This document shows positions 53,141 to 64,000 of a stretch of DNA of 64,000 nucleotides, in pieces. This stretch comes from Taeniopygia guttata (lineage: Eukaryota; Chordata; Aves; Passeriformes; Estrildidae), in NCBI RefSeq assembly GCF_048771995.1, contig NC_133030.1, positions 15,219,501 through 15,283,500 on the forward strand. Direction: 5' to 3'. The translations under genes were made by a program, and so were the position numbers. The notes under the pieces are model-generated. The model did not search any database, was not told where the DNA came from, and saw only the letters and a program-made list of their open reading frames with translations. Within the stretch, counting starts at the first letter, position 1. Each line of letters begins with the position of its first letter.

Positions 53141-54690
53141 GTGAGATGTCATGGTATTTTCTGTACCACTATTTTCTTTATTCAAAGCTTTCAAGCTGCT
53201 TTTAAATTTACCTCCTTGCCTTTAGAATAGCAGCTAAATGGTTGACCCCTTCTGCTACACAAGGACTTGAAGGTAGATTCTAGTCTCTATAATTTTTTTA
53301 CACTTAATTTTCAGTCTCCCAGGTTTCCATTGAAATCTTTGTTAGCAACGATGCCAAAATCACCTAACGCCAATCAAGCTTTGGCAAAGTCTGCACACCC
53401 TGACTGGAGTTAATATTTTATATTACCACATAAATGTTGGGTCCAAGCGCTCCCTATTTATTGTGCAGCTTTTTCAGAGGGGTTTTGAGGAGCCATCGGG
53501 CTGTGTGTCAGTGCATGAACTCTGTTCTCTGAACCTGAGTGTGTCTTGGAGAGCTCTGGCTGGCAGGGAAAATTTCTCCCTTTGATGCAACAAATTCCAT
53601 GCAGAAGCAGAGCACGACAGAGCCATGTTTGCTGTGTGGTGTCAAGTGGGGGTGAGGCTCCCTTCTCTGTGCAAGCACGTGCTTTTTGTGGACTTGCTCA
53701 AAGCCATCTCAGTGACATGCACTCTGTGTTACTCGCCTCGTGTTTACCCAAAAGCAGAGTCTGACCCTGAAGTGCTGTATTTGTCCTGGTTGTTCTAAGG
53801 TTGTAGGTTCAATGTGCATAAATGAGTAATTGTCCTTTAGAGGCCTGGGCTTTAGTTCACCCTGTTAGGGCTGCTGAGCCAACAAGCACAGAAAGAGCTG
53901 TACTTTGGCATCATCCCAAAAAGTTAGAGGTCGTGAGCCAAAAACCCCAGGAAAGCCTTTCAGCTTTCCCGTCAGCCCTGTGTGCTGGGGTTCAGCGCTG
54001 CTGATCTCACCTGGAACAGGACAGCAGCAGCAGCCTGGGGGAAGGGACAGCTCTTTCCAGGGAAGGAGTGTGCAAGGTCTCCAAATCTTCCAGCAGCCAG
54101 GGAAGCTGTCCTCTCAGCAAGCAGGGAAACAAGTCATCTTTTGCCTTGAGTTTTTTTGAGAAATGTTTGTTCTCCTGTTGGCTTGTTCTAATACGCGTCT
54201 GACTTTCCTGCTTTTTAAGGGGAAGAAGATGTGCCAAGAAACCTCTGTCACTAAGCCAGAATAGTCTGTCATATCTTCCTCTCATTTTAGCACTCCAGCT
54301 ATTCTTCTAAGTAGGGAAAAATAATTTGGGAGTCCCTGGCAGTTTTGCTGTTTTTTAAGGAAACATGAAAGACAGGAGGATTTGGCCCGATGGTAGCTGA
54401 AAAGCACTCAGGCTCTGCCAGGATTTAATTCCTTGTGAACTCTGACCTGGAATGAATACAACATATGTGCTACTGTTCCTCTATAATTTAGCATCCCTTT
54501 TTCCTGTGTGGGTTTTTCTCCCCACCCTGTTTGTTACGGTTAAACCTGCCTGAGGGGTTTATCCTTTATAACTGGTATCCCTGCAAGGGAGGCACTCTCT
54601 GTTTTTACAAGCCTCTCAGGACTCCCCCTAAAAGGTCCTGGAGGTTTGCCTTTGCTGGCATTGATAATGTTGCTGCTTTTAGGATCCCAA

Positions 54691-54718
54691 ACCACCCCCC
54701 CCACCCCCCACCCCCCCC
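54691..54718. repeat. C-rich (CCCCCCA)n-like tract
   Basis: Runs of 6-8 C separated by single A bases. It is low-complexity sequence. Confidence 0.85.
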
Positions 54719-55947
54719 AGCAGACTTAGGTTCCTCACAAAGTAAAAAGGCACTGCTCAGATTAAAGGGACTGATTGGATGCTGCTGTGTGGACCCTGAT
54801 GTGTTACAAGGGTACTTGGTTCCTCAGCAGGAGCTGTGCTGTGCTGCTAGGGGACTTCTCAGGCTCTGCTACTTAGAAATTACGTGGTGCTACACCAGCT
54901 CTGGGACTTGTAGATTTGCATTCACACTGCAGCTTCATTAAAAATTTTAACTGGGACATATTTAGACTACTCAAGCTGCTTCTATAGAGTTGATTATTTT
55001 GTCTTGTCCTTAGAAAACAGCTTATCCTTGTGAAAATAACATATAAATTGTACTATTATATTTAGTGTTGCAAGCTTTGCTCTTGCTGTTTAGTTTTCTT
55101 TTCCTTTTGAAGCTGTGGAATTTCTGTCAAATAATGTCTTCTGAGTTAAAACTCACCATAGGAAGAACATGTTCTGTGTCTTTTCCATTTTTCTCAGTGA
55201 ATTCTGTGAACCTCTGTCAGTAGTGTGTTTATTGCCTAGAGAATAAAGAAAAGAGAGAAAGGATGTTTCTGTGAGTAAGACACAAGATAGTTCAGATCTG
55301 CCATTTCATCCAGAGGAATTATTAAATCCATGTGCACCTCCATTCTATGAAAGGCATGTAGTAGGATCTGCTCATTTTGGAGCATTGTTTATATCTTAAT
55401 TTGTTGAAGAAAACTGATTCTGTCTTAAGAAAGCTTTTCTAGAAATACAAATGCTACTCTCATGAGCGCAGGTGTTTTGTGGTTTTCTGAATTCTCTTGC
55501 AAAACACTCTCCTTATGGGGAGTTGTGGTCAAGAATCTGTGGTTTAATTGTCAGTGTTGAACCGCAGAAAAATATATTGTATAAATATTTCCTTTTCTAG
55601 CACTCAAATGTCCTGAAAAATCTCTCTAAACATAGGAGCAAGCAATTTTTACACCTTATTCCATTAAATTCATTTTACATTTAAAAAATCCAGTTTATCT
55701 GAAATTGGATAAAGCTGTCACAGCATTTTTAGTCTATGATGGCATTTGAGACTTAATTTCTCCTGTGAAAGCACTGCTAGTTTATGTGGAATCCTGCAGG
55801 TGCTCTGTGTTTGTGAAATCCAGGAGGTCTTAAATTTACAGATGCTTGTTACAGTAAGTTTCATGCAAAGCCTTTAGCAAAGCAATCTGTCAGTTAAAGA
55901 ATATGCCTCACCAGGTCATCCTTTTCAAGTTTCCTGTGTTTGTGTTT

Positions 55948-55992
55948 AAACAAAAAAAAAACCAAAAAAACCAAACCAAAACAAAACAAAAA
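55948..55992. repeat. A-rich CAAA(A)n tract
   Basis: A-runs are separated by C or CC, giving repeated CAAAA/CCAAA units. Confidence 0.85.
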
Positions 55993-56929
55993 GTAAGCCC
56001 AAATGCTGTTGGCTCTCTTTTATAATTTTCTGGGAGCCCCAGGAAATTATTTTCACACTTGATAAAGCTCAAACTTCATAACGAAGGCAATGAAGAGCAA
56101 GCTATGCACCAGAGCATAAGGCAGCTTAAACTTGCAATACCAAGAAGGTTTTAAGAAGAACCTTCTCTGAGAAAAAGAACCTGACTTGTTTCAAGGGATT
56201 TTTGAACAAGCTTTTTCAGCTTCTTATATTGCCTTTACATTTTGTTGTAATTCTGTGTGCTGGAAATCTAATTTGGAGTTGCACAAAGGCTGTTACTGAG
56301 TAGGATGTCTGGGGGTGAAGTTGTGACTTTATCTCTTTTTGGGAATGGTCAGCTTTCCTGATGGTGCAGTAATGTTTGTTATTCTGTGTGAGGAATGGAA
56401 GAGCCATGGGAATTGTTTACCCTCTTACATTTGATTGAGGAGTCAGTGTATAGGGTTTTGTTTTTTTTGCAGGGGGAGGGAGTTTGGCTTTTTGTTGTGT
56501 CTTTTTTTAAATGATCCATAATATATGTCATGGAGCAAATGAGGATTGAATAAATTTTCTGTGGCTAAGAAATCACTAAAGACTTTTTTTCCTTGTCTGC
56601 TTTGAAGCTACCTATTTCTCTTTCCCTAGTTGCTAGAATTAATTAACTTTTACCCTTTACTCTGTAGTTACACACTGTAGGTCAGCCTTCCTGTCACAGG
56701 AGACCTGACAATAATTCCCATCTGGTTATGAGCTTTGATATCACAAGAACTGTGATTATTTAATGGTATTTAAAAAAAATAAAAAACAAAACAAACAAAA
56801 TGCAGCATTCACTAACAAATTTGCTTTGCTATGGATTTTAGGCAGCACTTAGCAAGGATCACACTTGTTGAACAACTTTAAAACATATTTAAGAGAAACT
56901 AGTTAGTATTTATAGAATAAATACCTGTT

Positions 56930-57190
56930 GATTGTTTTTGAGAAAACTCTCACTGCTTCTTTTCTCTAACACGTTTAGGTGTTTCTGGTTTCTCTCCATG
57001 CATCTGGAAGAGCTTCCATCTGCATTTCTGGCGGCTGCCATAGGGTGGTGCCAGGCCATCAGTATATACAGTACGAGACAATGGTTTGGGCTTCGAGCAG
57101 ATCAGAAACTAAACGAGCTTTAAAATCGGATCTCAAATAATTCACAGTGCAAATAAACGAAGGAGCCAGTGCAAATAGTTACTTTGATGC
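56930..57190. promoter_or_regulatory. Candidate conserved noncoding element 1
   Basis: This compact block keeps several CpG dinucleotides (at about 57034, 57074, 57092, 57115, 57127 and 57158) that are rare in the surrounding AT-rich DNA. Its right end has an 11-base direct repeat, cagtgcaaata, at 57145 and 57167, 22 bases apart, about two helical turns; the word resembles a POU/octamer half-site. An aaataaac forkhead-like word overlaps the first copy. Conservation cannot be tested here, so the enhancer role is inferred. Confidence 0.35.
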
Positions 57191-57212
57191 TTTTTTTTTT
57201 TTTTTTTTTTTT
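57191..57212. repeat. Poly(T) tract, 22 bases
   Basis: A homopolymer run bordering candidate element 1 on its right. Confidence 0.9.
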
Positions 57213-57276
57213 AATATTTAGCATAAAGGAAGGATCCGTCTGGTATATACTTCTTTATGTGTGCCTGTTGGTGGGG

Positions 57277-57318
57277 GTATATATATCCATATCTACATAT
57301 ATATGCATGCATGTGTGT
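57277..57318. repeat. TA/TG-rich microsatellite-like tract
   Basis: Degenerate tatata, catatatat, gcatgcatg and tgtgtgt units follow one another. Confidence 0.7.
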
Positions 57319-58850
57319 AAAGTTTGGCCTGAAATGTGTTTTTGACCTAAGGATACTGATGCCTTTTTTTTTTTAATCACATTGTACTAATGTGGCTTAA
57401 TCAATAGCCCTCTTAGCATCTCTGCTAATGTTCAGGCTTTTGTTGCTTGTGAGTGTAGTTATTACAGACCTGCTAAGTGTTAAAGCTGACTGGAAATGAA
57501 TGATAGATTTCCAGCTTTAGAGAAACAACATGTATCTAATGCATGTTTAAGGAAGCCTAATTTATTGCCTTAAACTAAGCTCTCAATTGAGTGCCCAATG
57601 AAAGCAATGAAATATTAATATTTTAGAATAATGTTTGAAATATCTCCCATCTATCTGTTTCAAAAATCTATATTATATTAATTATACAGACATAGCAATT
57701 TATACTTTGAGCTATCTAAATCAGTTTCTAAAGTATTTGGTTTATAATAACTGAGGAGAAGAAATTAGGCCTATGGTTAGTGAGAGGGATGTACAAATAT
57801 TTATCAAATATCTCATTTGAAAAGACTACTGGCTGTGTAAGATAAAATAATAATAGTTGGAAATTTAAAAAGAATATTATTGGCAATAGATTACATAGAT
57901 CAAGTCTAAAATGCTTGATTTCACATTTTTGTTTGTGTTCACATTTAATAAAGAGGTTGAAGGTTATATTTATAGAAGTATATCTTTAGTGGGGAAAACA
58001 TTGACATTCACAACTCATTTGCTTTTGAACACCTTTTGTTAATGTATGAAATGAAATTTAGCATGTGGCCTGGCAACTGAACAAGCTAAAATTAAAAATG
58101 ATTTAACTTTACATGCATTTGTAGAGCTTTTGGAGTTAAATGGAGACAGACACAGTAATTCTGACAAATCCTGGATGATACTGTATTCTTTGCCAGGTAG
58201 TGGTAACATAAAAAACACAATTAAATAAGCAAACCCCCACTCACCCCCAAAAACTTCAAATACAAAGTAAATTTAAAAATACCCCCAAAACCCCACCCTA
58301 CAATTCTTCTTTCTTTTAATTTAAAAATTGAACTAACCTAAACAGAGCCTACTGAGTTTAAATTTGTGTGAATAACTTTGTAGAATTGACATAAATAACC
58401 AACAACAGCCAAACATAAGTCCTTTGTGAATCAGACTTTACCACACTAATTTTCCCCTCAGTGAATGGGAATAAGACCCACTTGTATCTGAGGTGATGCT
58501 GTGAGTGACGTTTTGAGGCTAAAAGCCTCTAAAATATTTGTAATAATTTAGATAGTGATTATCCTGTCTAGACCTTGTACTCTTTACTAGACTTTCATTT
58601 AAATGTTGGACTGTTATTTTTTTTTTTTCCCCTGACTGTAAATCAGTGGCAAATGTGCAGATTTGGACTTTCTGAAGTTTTACTTTGAGACTGTTTTCTT
58701 AAAGCATTCCAAAACACTGAAATCCTGGAATGGCAAGGGAAAAAAAAATTCAAGCCAAAGGTAAAATAAAAAATTATTTATGGAGCATTTTGTCTCTAAT
58801 CCTAAAACTGAAAAGTGGCAGCAGTGATGAGCTTAGCTGCTTCTTGTGCC
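57319..58850. other. Intergenic, no gene recognised
   Basis: Very AT-rich noncoding DNA with TTAAT/TATTAA-dense stretches (57590-57730, 57830-57990). No repeat family or exon was recognised. Confidence 0.5.
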
Positions 58851-59180
58851 TAATGCTTGTCGTGAAGTCAAATTTGATTGACATTTCGTCATAAATTTAT
58901 ATTCCACATAACAAATATTTCTTCTTCTCTGTTTGCAAGAGCCTTTTAAAGATGATTTCTTAAAACAATGTAACAGTCATTTGCAGCTTTTATGGCATCT
59001 AAATCTATGCCTTTCTGCTGGCTTGGTTCTACTGACATTTTAACATTGTTAATAATCACTGGCCATTTGTGTGCGCTGGGTAAAGGCATAATGTGCTTTT
59101 ATATAAAACACTGTTATGAGGGCTCATTATCTCGTGAGGCGGCAGTTATAATGAAAATTAAACAATTGTAAACTTGCTTT
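58850..59180. promoter_or_regulatory. Candidate conserved noncoding element 2 with SOX motifs
   Basis: Three SOX-type sites occur in about 200 bases: AACAATG at 58964-58970, CATTGTT (its exact reverse complement) at 59044-59050, and AACAAT at 59161-59166. Homeodomain-like TTAATAA and CDX/HOX-like TTTATGG and CATAAATT words lie between them, and the right half (59085-59175) has the unbroken complexity typical of deeply conserved elements. In other vertebrates this desert lies between INSC and SOX6, so regulation of SOX6 is the natural hypothesis. That is an inference. Confidence 0.38.
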
Positions 59181-59399
59181 GCCAAGTGCTTTTTAAAATA
59201 AATTTAGCTGGGCTGCTTCACAGCTCCTACCTGATTCTGCAGGGGTATAGAGCAGAGCTGCTGGAGAGTTGCACGCATCAATTCCTGGCTGCAGTGGTGA
59301 GAGCTGTGAGCTCCTCACAGAGCTCCCGTGCTCTGCTGGGGCTGAGCAGGGAATGCTTCCTTCACAGGCAGCATCCTAGCAGGGCATGAAATTAGTGTA

Positions 59400-59560
59400 A
59401 ACCTTTGAAAGGAGCCTCCGTGGCACCGATGGTTAAACGGGTGTTACAAACGACCTTTTGCTCGCAGGTAGCCACAGAAGTATTAGGTCTGCAGGCTGCA
59501 AGCTACTCCTGCTGTTTTGGAAACCACTGGCTGTCTACAGCCCTGTGGTTAAAAATTACC
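59400..59560. promoter_or_regulatory. Candidate conserved noncoding element 3
   Basis: Five CpG dinucleotides lie within 59419-59464 in otherwise CpG-poor DNA, with the words gtggcaccgatgg, ttaaacgggtgttac and aaacgacc. Retained CpGs in a gene desert suggest constraint or lack of methylation. A 63-codon frame crosses it but has no coding character. Confidence 0.28.
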
Positions 59561-61249
59561 AAATTAGCTGCACTTCTCAGGCTAAGAAAGGGTTGAGGAT
59601 GTAAATATGGGCTATTCAGTGTTTTGTTTATAGACTGCAAAGTTTTACTAAATGCTATACATAACGGACATAATTTTTTACAACTTGTTCAGTGTTTCTA
59701 CTTGAAATTATTTGAATGGGAAGTACTTTAAAAATAAAAGAAGTGTATGATGAGAAGTCCAGGTTAGGCTTCTCCATGGTGTCTGCATTTTAGCAGAGCT
59801 GGTCTAGCTGAGGGTCTGGATATCTGAAATTCACGTTTAAAATGACTGTAGCTTAGCTAGCCAGGGCAGTTTGTGTCATTTCTTACATGCTTCCCTTCTG
59901 TTATGTGTGCAACCAGATTTTTCCTAATAGGACTTGTATTCAGCAGCTCCTCTATTTTAATGCAGGACTTAGAGGCAGATTGTTCCAGTACTACAATAGT
60001 AAGGGAAACCAAATTTCCATTTTCTTTTTTTCTTTTTTTCTTTTTGCACCTTGGCGTGAAACAATAATTCAGAGAGGCTCTGTTTCAAAGTACCTTTCTT
60101 CATTAAAAAATAAAATAAAATAACCAGGAGGTCTAGCACGTTATGTCACTAAGTCACACAGTAAGAGGGACCATCAAAGAATGGTGGGAATTATCACAGC
60201 AGCTTGCTCCTTGTTAGAAGCATTTACCTCATGACCCTTTCATTTGCCTACTGCCACTTTAGTTTAAGAGTGACAACACTGTATAGCACTCTGCACTTTC
60301 CTCCTCCCCCCCCCTCGCCCTTTCCCTTAGCACCAGATGCCTTTGTAAAGCAGCCTGGTGAAGGAGTGAACAAAACCTTGTGGGATAAGTCTGACACTGG
60401 AAGTTAATGATTATCAGTCGAAACAAAACACTTGTTTACATGTTGTAGTCATTAGAGGTTCCAGTCAGTCATACCTCGGCTGGGATTCCTGCCAAATGTT
60501 TTGAGGGTTCTTTCACAAGCTGTGCAGTTTTGTAAATACAAAAGCACTCTTATTAAGCCTTTTTAGTATTAGACTGTGCAATTAAGACTACGGGTAATTA
60601 GATTCCTTTATTGGGAGTAGAATGGTCCAAGATACACACACACACAACTTTCATAGCCACAGGATACCATCGTATCTCTATTTGGGTGTTCCATTGCAAA
60701 TCAATGGCTAAGAAAAACTCTTTTGTATTGTGCACATTTTTTCTTTATTAAAAATTGTGCTCAAAACTTGGGGCGGTATGGATTTTTCCTCACCTTATTG
60801 TCATCACCTCTGTTGGAGCCATAAAGCTTTCTTTTTTGATTAGCTTGTCTCAATTTGCTGGAAACCCTTTGCTTGCATCTCTTTTAGTATTGATAGCTTT
60901 TCATTTCAGCCTTATTACAGCTAGGATTAAGGAGGTGATTTGACTATGAAGGAATTTAGGAAAATTTCCAGTAAGTAAGCTAAGGATGATTTTAAGTTAA
61001 CTGCAGGATAACAGGGTTGTAGAAATGAATGTTTCTTTTAACACCTGTGAATTAGTCCATACCTGAATAAATAAATGATCCCTTTGGTGTTTGAAGTTGA
61101 TATAAACCATCTCAAATTTCAACATTTTCTTTTAAACACTCTAATCATGCAAAAATGCATCTAATACAAATAATTGTGTGAGTTGGTGAACCTGTTTCAC
61201 ATACCCTTCTGCTCAGGGAGTATTCTCTGCATTGAGCAGGATGGTAAAT
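59561..61249. other. Intergenic, no gene recognised
   Basis: Noncoding DNA with a C-rich tract at about 60299-60315 and an (AC)6 run at 60634-60646. The part at 60400-60610 has some element-like character (gattatcagtcg, cgggtaattagattcc) but is not strong enough for a call. Confidence 0.45.
60634..60646. repeat. Short (AC)n microsatellite
   Basis: Six and a half AC units. Confidence 0.75.
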
Positions 61250-61660
61250 TATTTAAGATTTGGGAGGCCATTTTTTGTAACTGTGAATTGTAAGACAACT
61301 GAATCATCCATACATATTTTATCTCTATTTTTTTCTTTGCCAGAAAAGATATCCGTTTTAGTTGCTCCAGTGCAGGACTGCTCGCTTTGACATTTCCCGG
61401 TTGTCTGTAGTGCTAGGCAATAATTAAATATCAGGTGCATAAGCTGCTCTTTAATTTGACATGTGTGCTCCAGGCAATAAACACATGCAGTGCAACGTGG
61501 GAGTGTAATTGCTAAGGAATAAAATCTTGTACCAAGTGAGATCATTGTATCAGGTACTGTGTGACAGCTCATTTGATCATTATGCCCAGGCTAAAGAGGT
61601 TGCCTAATTAGTTTCCATTAAAACTCACCCTTTAATCAGGAATTATTCTTGCATAAAGAA
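61250..61660. promoter_or_regulatory. Candidate conserved noncoding element 4
   Basis: This high-complexity block has repeated transcription-factor-like words: aggcaataa at 61415-61423 and again at 61472-61480, an E-box CAGGTG at 61432-61437, ACATGTG/ACATG words nearby, and paired cctaattag and aattaaat homeodomain-like sites. It carries no transposon features and no coding frame of note on +. The enhancer role is inferred from composition and genomic setting only. Confidence 0.33.
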
Positions 61661-64000
61661 TGTCACTTGGTCCAGATGAATGAACAATGGTTCCCCCTTG
61701 AGATTCAACTATCTGTTACACTTGGGATGCCATATGTCTTTTCAAACAATTCAGCTACCACAGTACTCTGTGAATCTGGATCTCACAGCACTGTGTGGTA
61801 TTTGCATTTCATCGATACCAGCTCTACAGCGCTCTGTAGAAAAATCACAATGGTGTTCTGCATATGCTTCATCAAGTCAGAGAAACTGCGTTCAAGCAGC
61901 AAGAATTGTGTTGTAAACACACAAATGACTAATGGGCCTCTCTTAACTAATGTGTCTTAGTTGTTGCATATATTTCATTAGTGATATACATAGCATACAT
62001 GCTATTACCTGGAGCTAGACTTTGGTTTCTCACCTAGAAACGTCAAGGTTCATCTAAATTTAATATTTTGAAGAGAAACAGCTTCCTAGCTTTTTTTCTT
62101 CTTGTGACAATAGCTTTGTCATCTGAAGCTGATCACAGAAGTAGCTTCACTCTCTTTTTTTCTCTCCTCCCAAAAAATATCATCTGAGTGCCTTCCCCTT
62201 GCTCCCACAAGACATGTGAGGTTTGGCACAACACTGGGTTCATGCACAGAAGTGGAGATTAGTTGTTGGGTATGTTTCAATCCGAGCCATTTCTGCAAGT
62301 TCCAAGCTATCCAGCAGAGTTAACTCTTCTGCCACATGGAACCTGCAGTGAGTTTGAGTTCATTTGAGCTGTCCAGAAACTGTTCCTCAGGAGAGGCTTC
62401 CCACCTTGGCTGACAGACTGTGGTAGGCCAGGTGGAGAGAAACAGAATTACAAGTCAAAGCTCAGCACTTGTGGCCTCATTGAACTCCCTTGATAACCTA
62501 CTGCACAGATGTGAACTGATTTAGTAATGTTTGAAACATGCCATGGGCTGGCCTGACAGTTTAAAGTCCAGCAACAGCAAGAACTGCTTGGTGCTTGTCC
62601 TTTCCCCAGAGGTGTCCCAGGACAGTGAGCTGAGCTGCCTTTCTGAAGCGGAGGGATGATCCTACAACATGTTGATGTCTTCACTGACTATCTGCCAGTG
62701 TGGTGTCCAACCCTCTCCTAATCAAATGGCTTATGAGAAACCCAGATACAAGGTCTCAGAAATACTTATCTAATTTTTTTTTTTTTTTTTAAATCTCAGA
62801 TTGTTGCCGACCCCTTGTTGTGTTGGGAGGAAGGTTAAAATGTTTTGCGGGCCTTGTGAACCTGGACAACAACCCAAGGTTTTATGGAAGATTGCCACAA
62901 ACACTAAGCAAGTATTGTGCAGTATGCCTGTTCCAGGTTCATACTTGGTAAATCTAAATGCTCTAACCTTCATACTTAAATCCGAGGCATACTTGCTTTT
63001 TTTACATTGCAAGAGTGTTCAAGGCAATGGAAGGATGTTGGTACAAGATGGAATGAATATCCTTAATGTTTCTTACTGCTTCTGCTCTGAGTGCCCCCAT
63101 TCTCTCTACCCAATATACAATGTTGCACAGCCACAGTGAATGAAGCACACAGGAAAGTGGCTAAAGCACAAGATAACCATCTAGAATTAGGAGAAGAGAA
63201 ATGTTTTGACGATCTAAAGTGACTCTCTAAATAGCAGAGGCTTTTAATTTTTACCCTGAGCTACATGTCTAGGAAAATTAGTATACTGTGGAGTTTAAGA
63301 GCTGTCCACCTTTACCTAAGATGTTCTTTGTAGTTGTGGCCAACCTCTGATGCATCAGGGGAAGATGGAGAAGAAAGAATAAAAGCTTCTTTGAGCACAG
63401 AAACTGAATTCTGATCTCTTCTGGCTTCCTCTGGTTAATCCATACTATTTTGGCATTCTCGCATATATTTTATACTCTCTGCTAATATTTCAACAAACAT
63501 ATTCTTACTTCTCTTCCATGTTCCAAATGCCATTCCTGATTTCTTTCCATGTCCCCAGATTATATTTGCCCAGATTTCTGGAGAAATCTGTCACACCTGA
63601 TTCAGTTCCAGACATTGTTTGGTGTCAGTTGCTGTCTCTTGACTATTAGTCAAAAAGGATTTTTTGCATCTCAGTTACTTCAAACCCAACAAATGCCTAG
63701 AGGGGCTCCATGATGATGATTTATGTAAATACTTTAGTGAAGCTCCTCAATGGTATCCAAACTGCTCTGGTGGTATGCAGTGATAAAGAGCAATTATTGC
63801 TAGAATGAAATTAATTATCTGGCTATGATATCTTTATTTTTAAGGAGGTTCTTGATGGCTCCAAAGCAAGGAGGTATATCTAGTAATCACAAACGAAGTG
63901 CCTTCTCCAGTTCTGCAGGCCCCTCTTGGAAACCTGTGTGCTGAAGAACACACACAATCTTTGCAGATTATTCACCTCAGAGCAATCTTTTGTCAATAAA
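61661..64000. other. Intergenic, no gene recognised
   Basis: Noncoding DNA with a 17-base T tract at 62774-62790. Open frames of 103 codons (61649-61960) and 112 codons (62801-63139) on + show no domain, no signal of splicing and no recognised similarity. The window ends within the desert. Confidence 0.5.

Larger units (their letters stand above)
53141..56930. other. Intergenic, no gene recognised
   Basis: The stretch 53500-54930 is somewhat GC-richer and holds a 136-codon frame on + (54531-54941) that is open largely because of a C-rich tract coding for prolines (54691-54718). No domain is recognised in it. An A/CAAA-rich low-complexity tract lies at 55948-55992 and another at 56771-56800. 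Confidence 0.5.

Noticed and set aside
54531..54941. 136-codon open frame on +
   Set aside because: It stays open across a C-rich low-complexity tract coding for histidine and proline. No family resemblance was seen.
61649..61960. 103-codon open frame on +
   Set aside because: No domain, no partner exons, and an overlapping frame in another phase is equally open.
62801..63139. 112-codon open frame on + after a T tract
   Set aside because: I considered a retroposed gene fragment, but the translation matches no family I know and no poly(A) tail or flanking duplication is visible.
1..64000. CRISPR arrays, bacterial operons, tRNA or rRNA genes
   Set aside because: The sequence is vertebrate. 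I saw no regularly spaced repeat-spacer pattern, ribosome binding site architecture or recognisable structural RNA gene; a tRNA scan would be needed to exclude degenerate tRNA-like copies.

Overview
This is vertebrate nuclear DNA from a bird, probably a songbird. It is AT-rich, contains introns, and has very low coding density. The bird assignment rests on three CR1 LINE 3' ends of the avian type (about 200-510 on +, 40448-40565 on -, 50936-51003 on +). A probable LTR at about 602-988 looks like the endogenous-retrovirus LTRs common in passerines; that family call is from memory and is less certain. Nothing bacterial, plasmid-like or phage-like is present.

Only one protein-coding gene is supported: the 3' end of INSC (inscuteable spindle-orientation adaptor) on the + strand. 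Four exons at 3679-3745, 5268-5423, 6066-6142 and 7494-7622 have consensus splice sites and compatible phases. Together they encode the last 142 residues of the protein, part of its armadillo-repeat domain, ending at a TAA. Bases 1-3678 are intron carrying a CR1 tail and the LTR. The 3' untranslated region probably ends near the first canonical AATAAA signals at about 9297-9323.

From about 9.35 kb to the end I find no convincing gene. In other vertebrates INSC is followed by a large gene desert and then SOX6, so I read this stretch as the INSC-SOX6 intergenic desert; SOX6 itself is not in the window. It contains simple repeats and A/T tracts, a pair of about 200 bp direct repeats (27.87-28.08 and 29.33-29.52 kb), a closely related inverted pair of an unidentified interspersed repeat (37.02-37.55 and 42.36-42.80 kb), and a degenerate MITE-like element full of short inverted repeats (39.58-39.76 kb). 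Several compact segments look like conserved noncoding regulatory elements, concentrated at 56.9-61.7 kb. One of them (58.85-59.18 kb) holds three SOX-type AACAAT motifs.

I saw no complete new gene system. The most useful leads are the putative enhancer cluster at the right end, the locally duplicated block at 28-29 kb, the two-copy inverted repeat family, and a 17 bp microexon-like sequence at 53124-53140.
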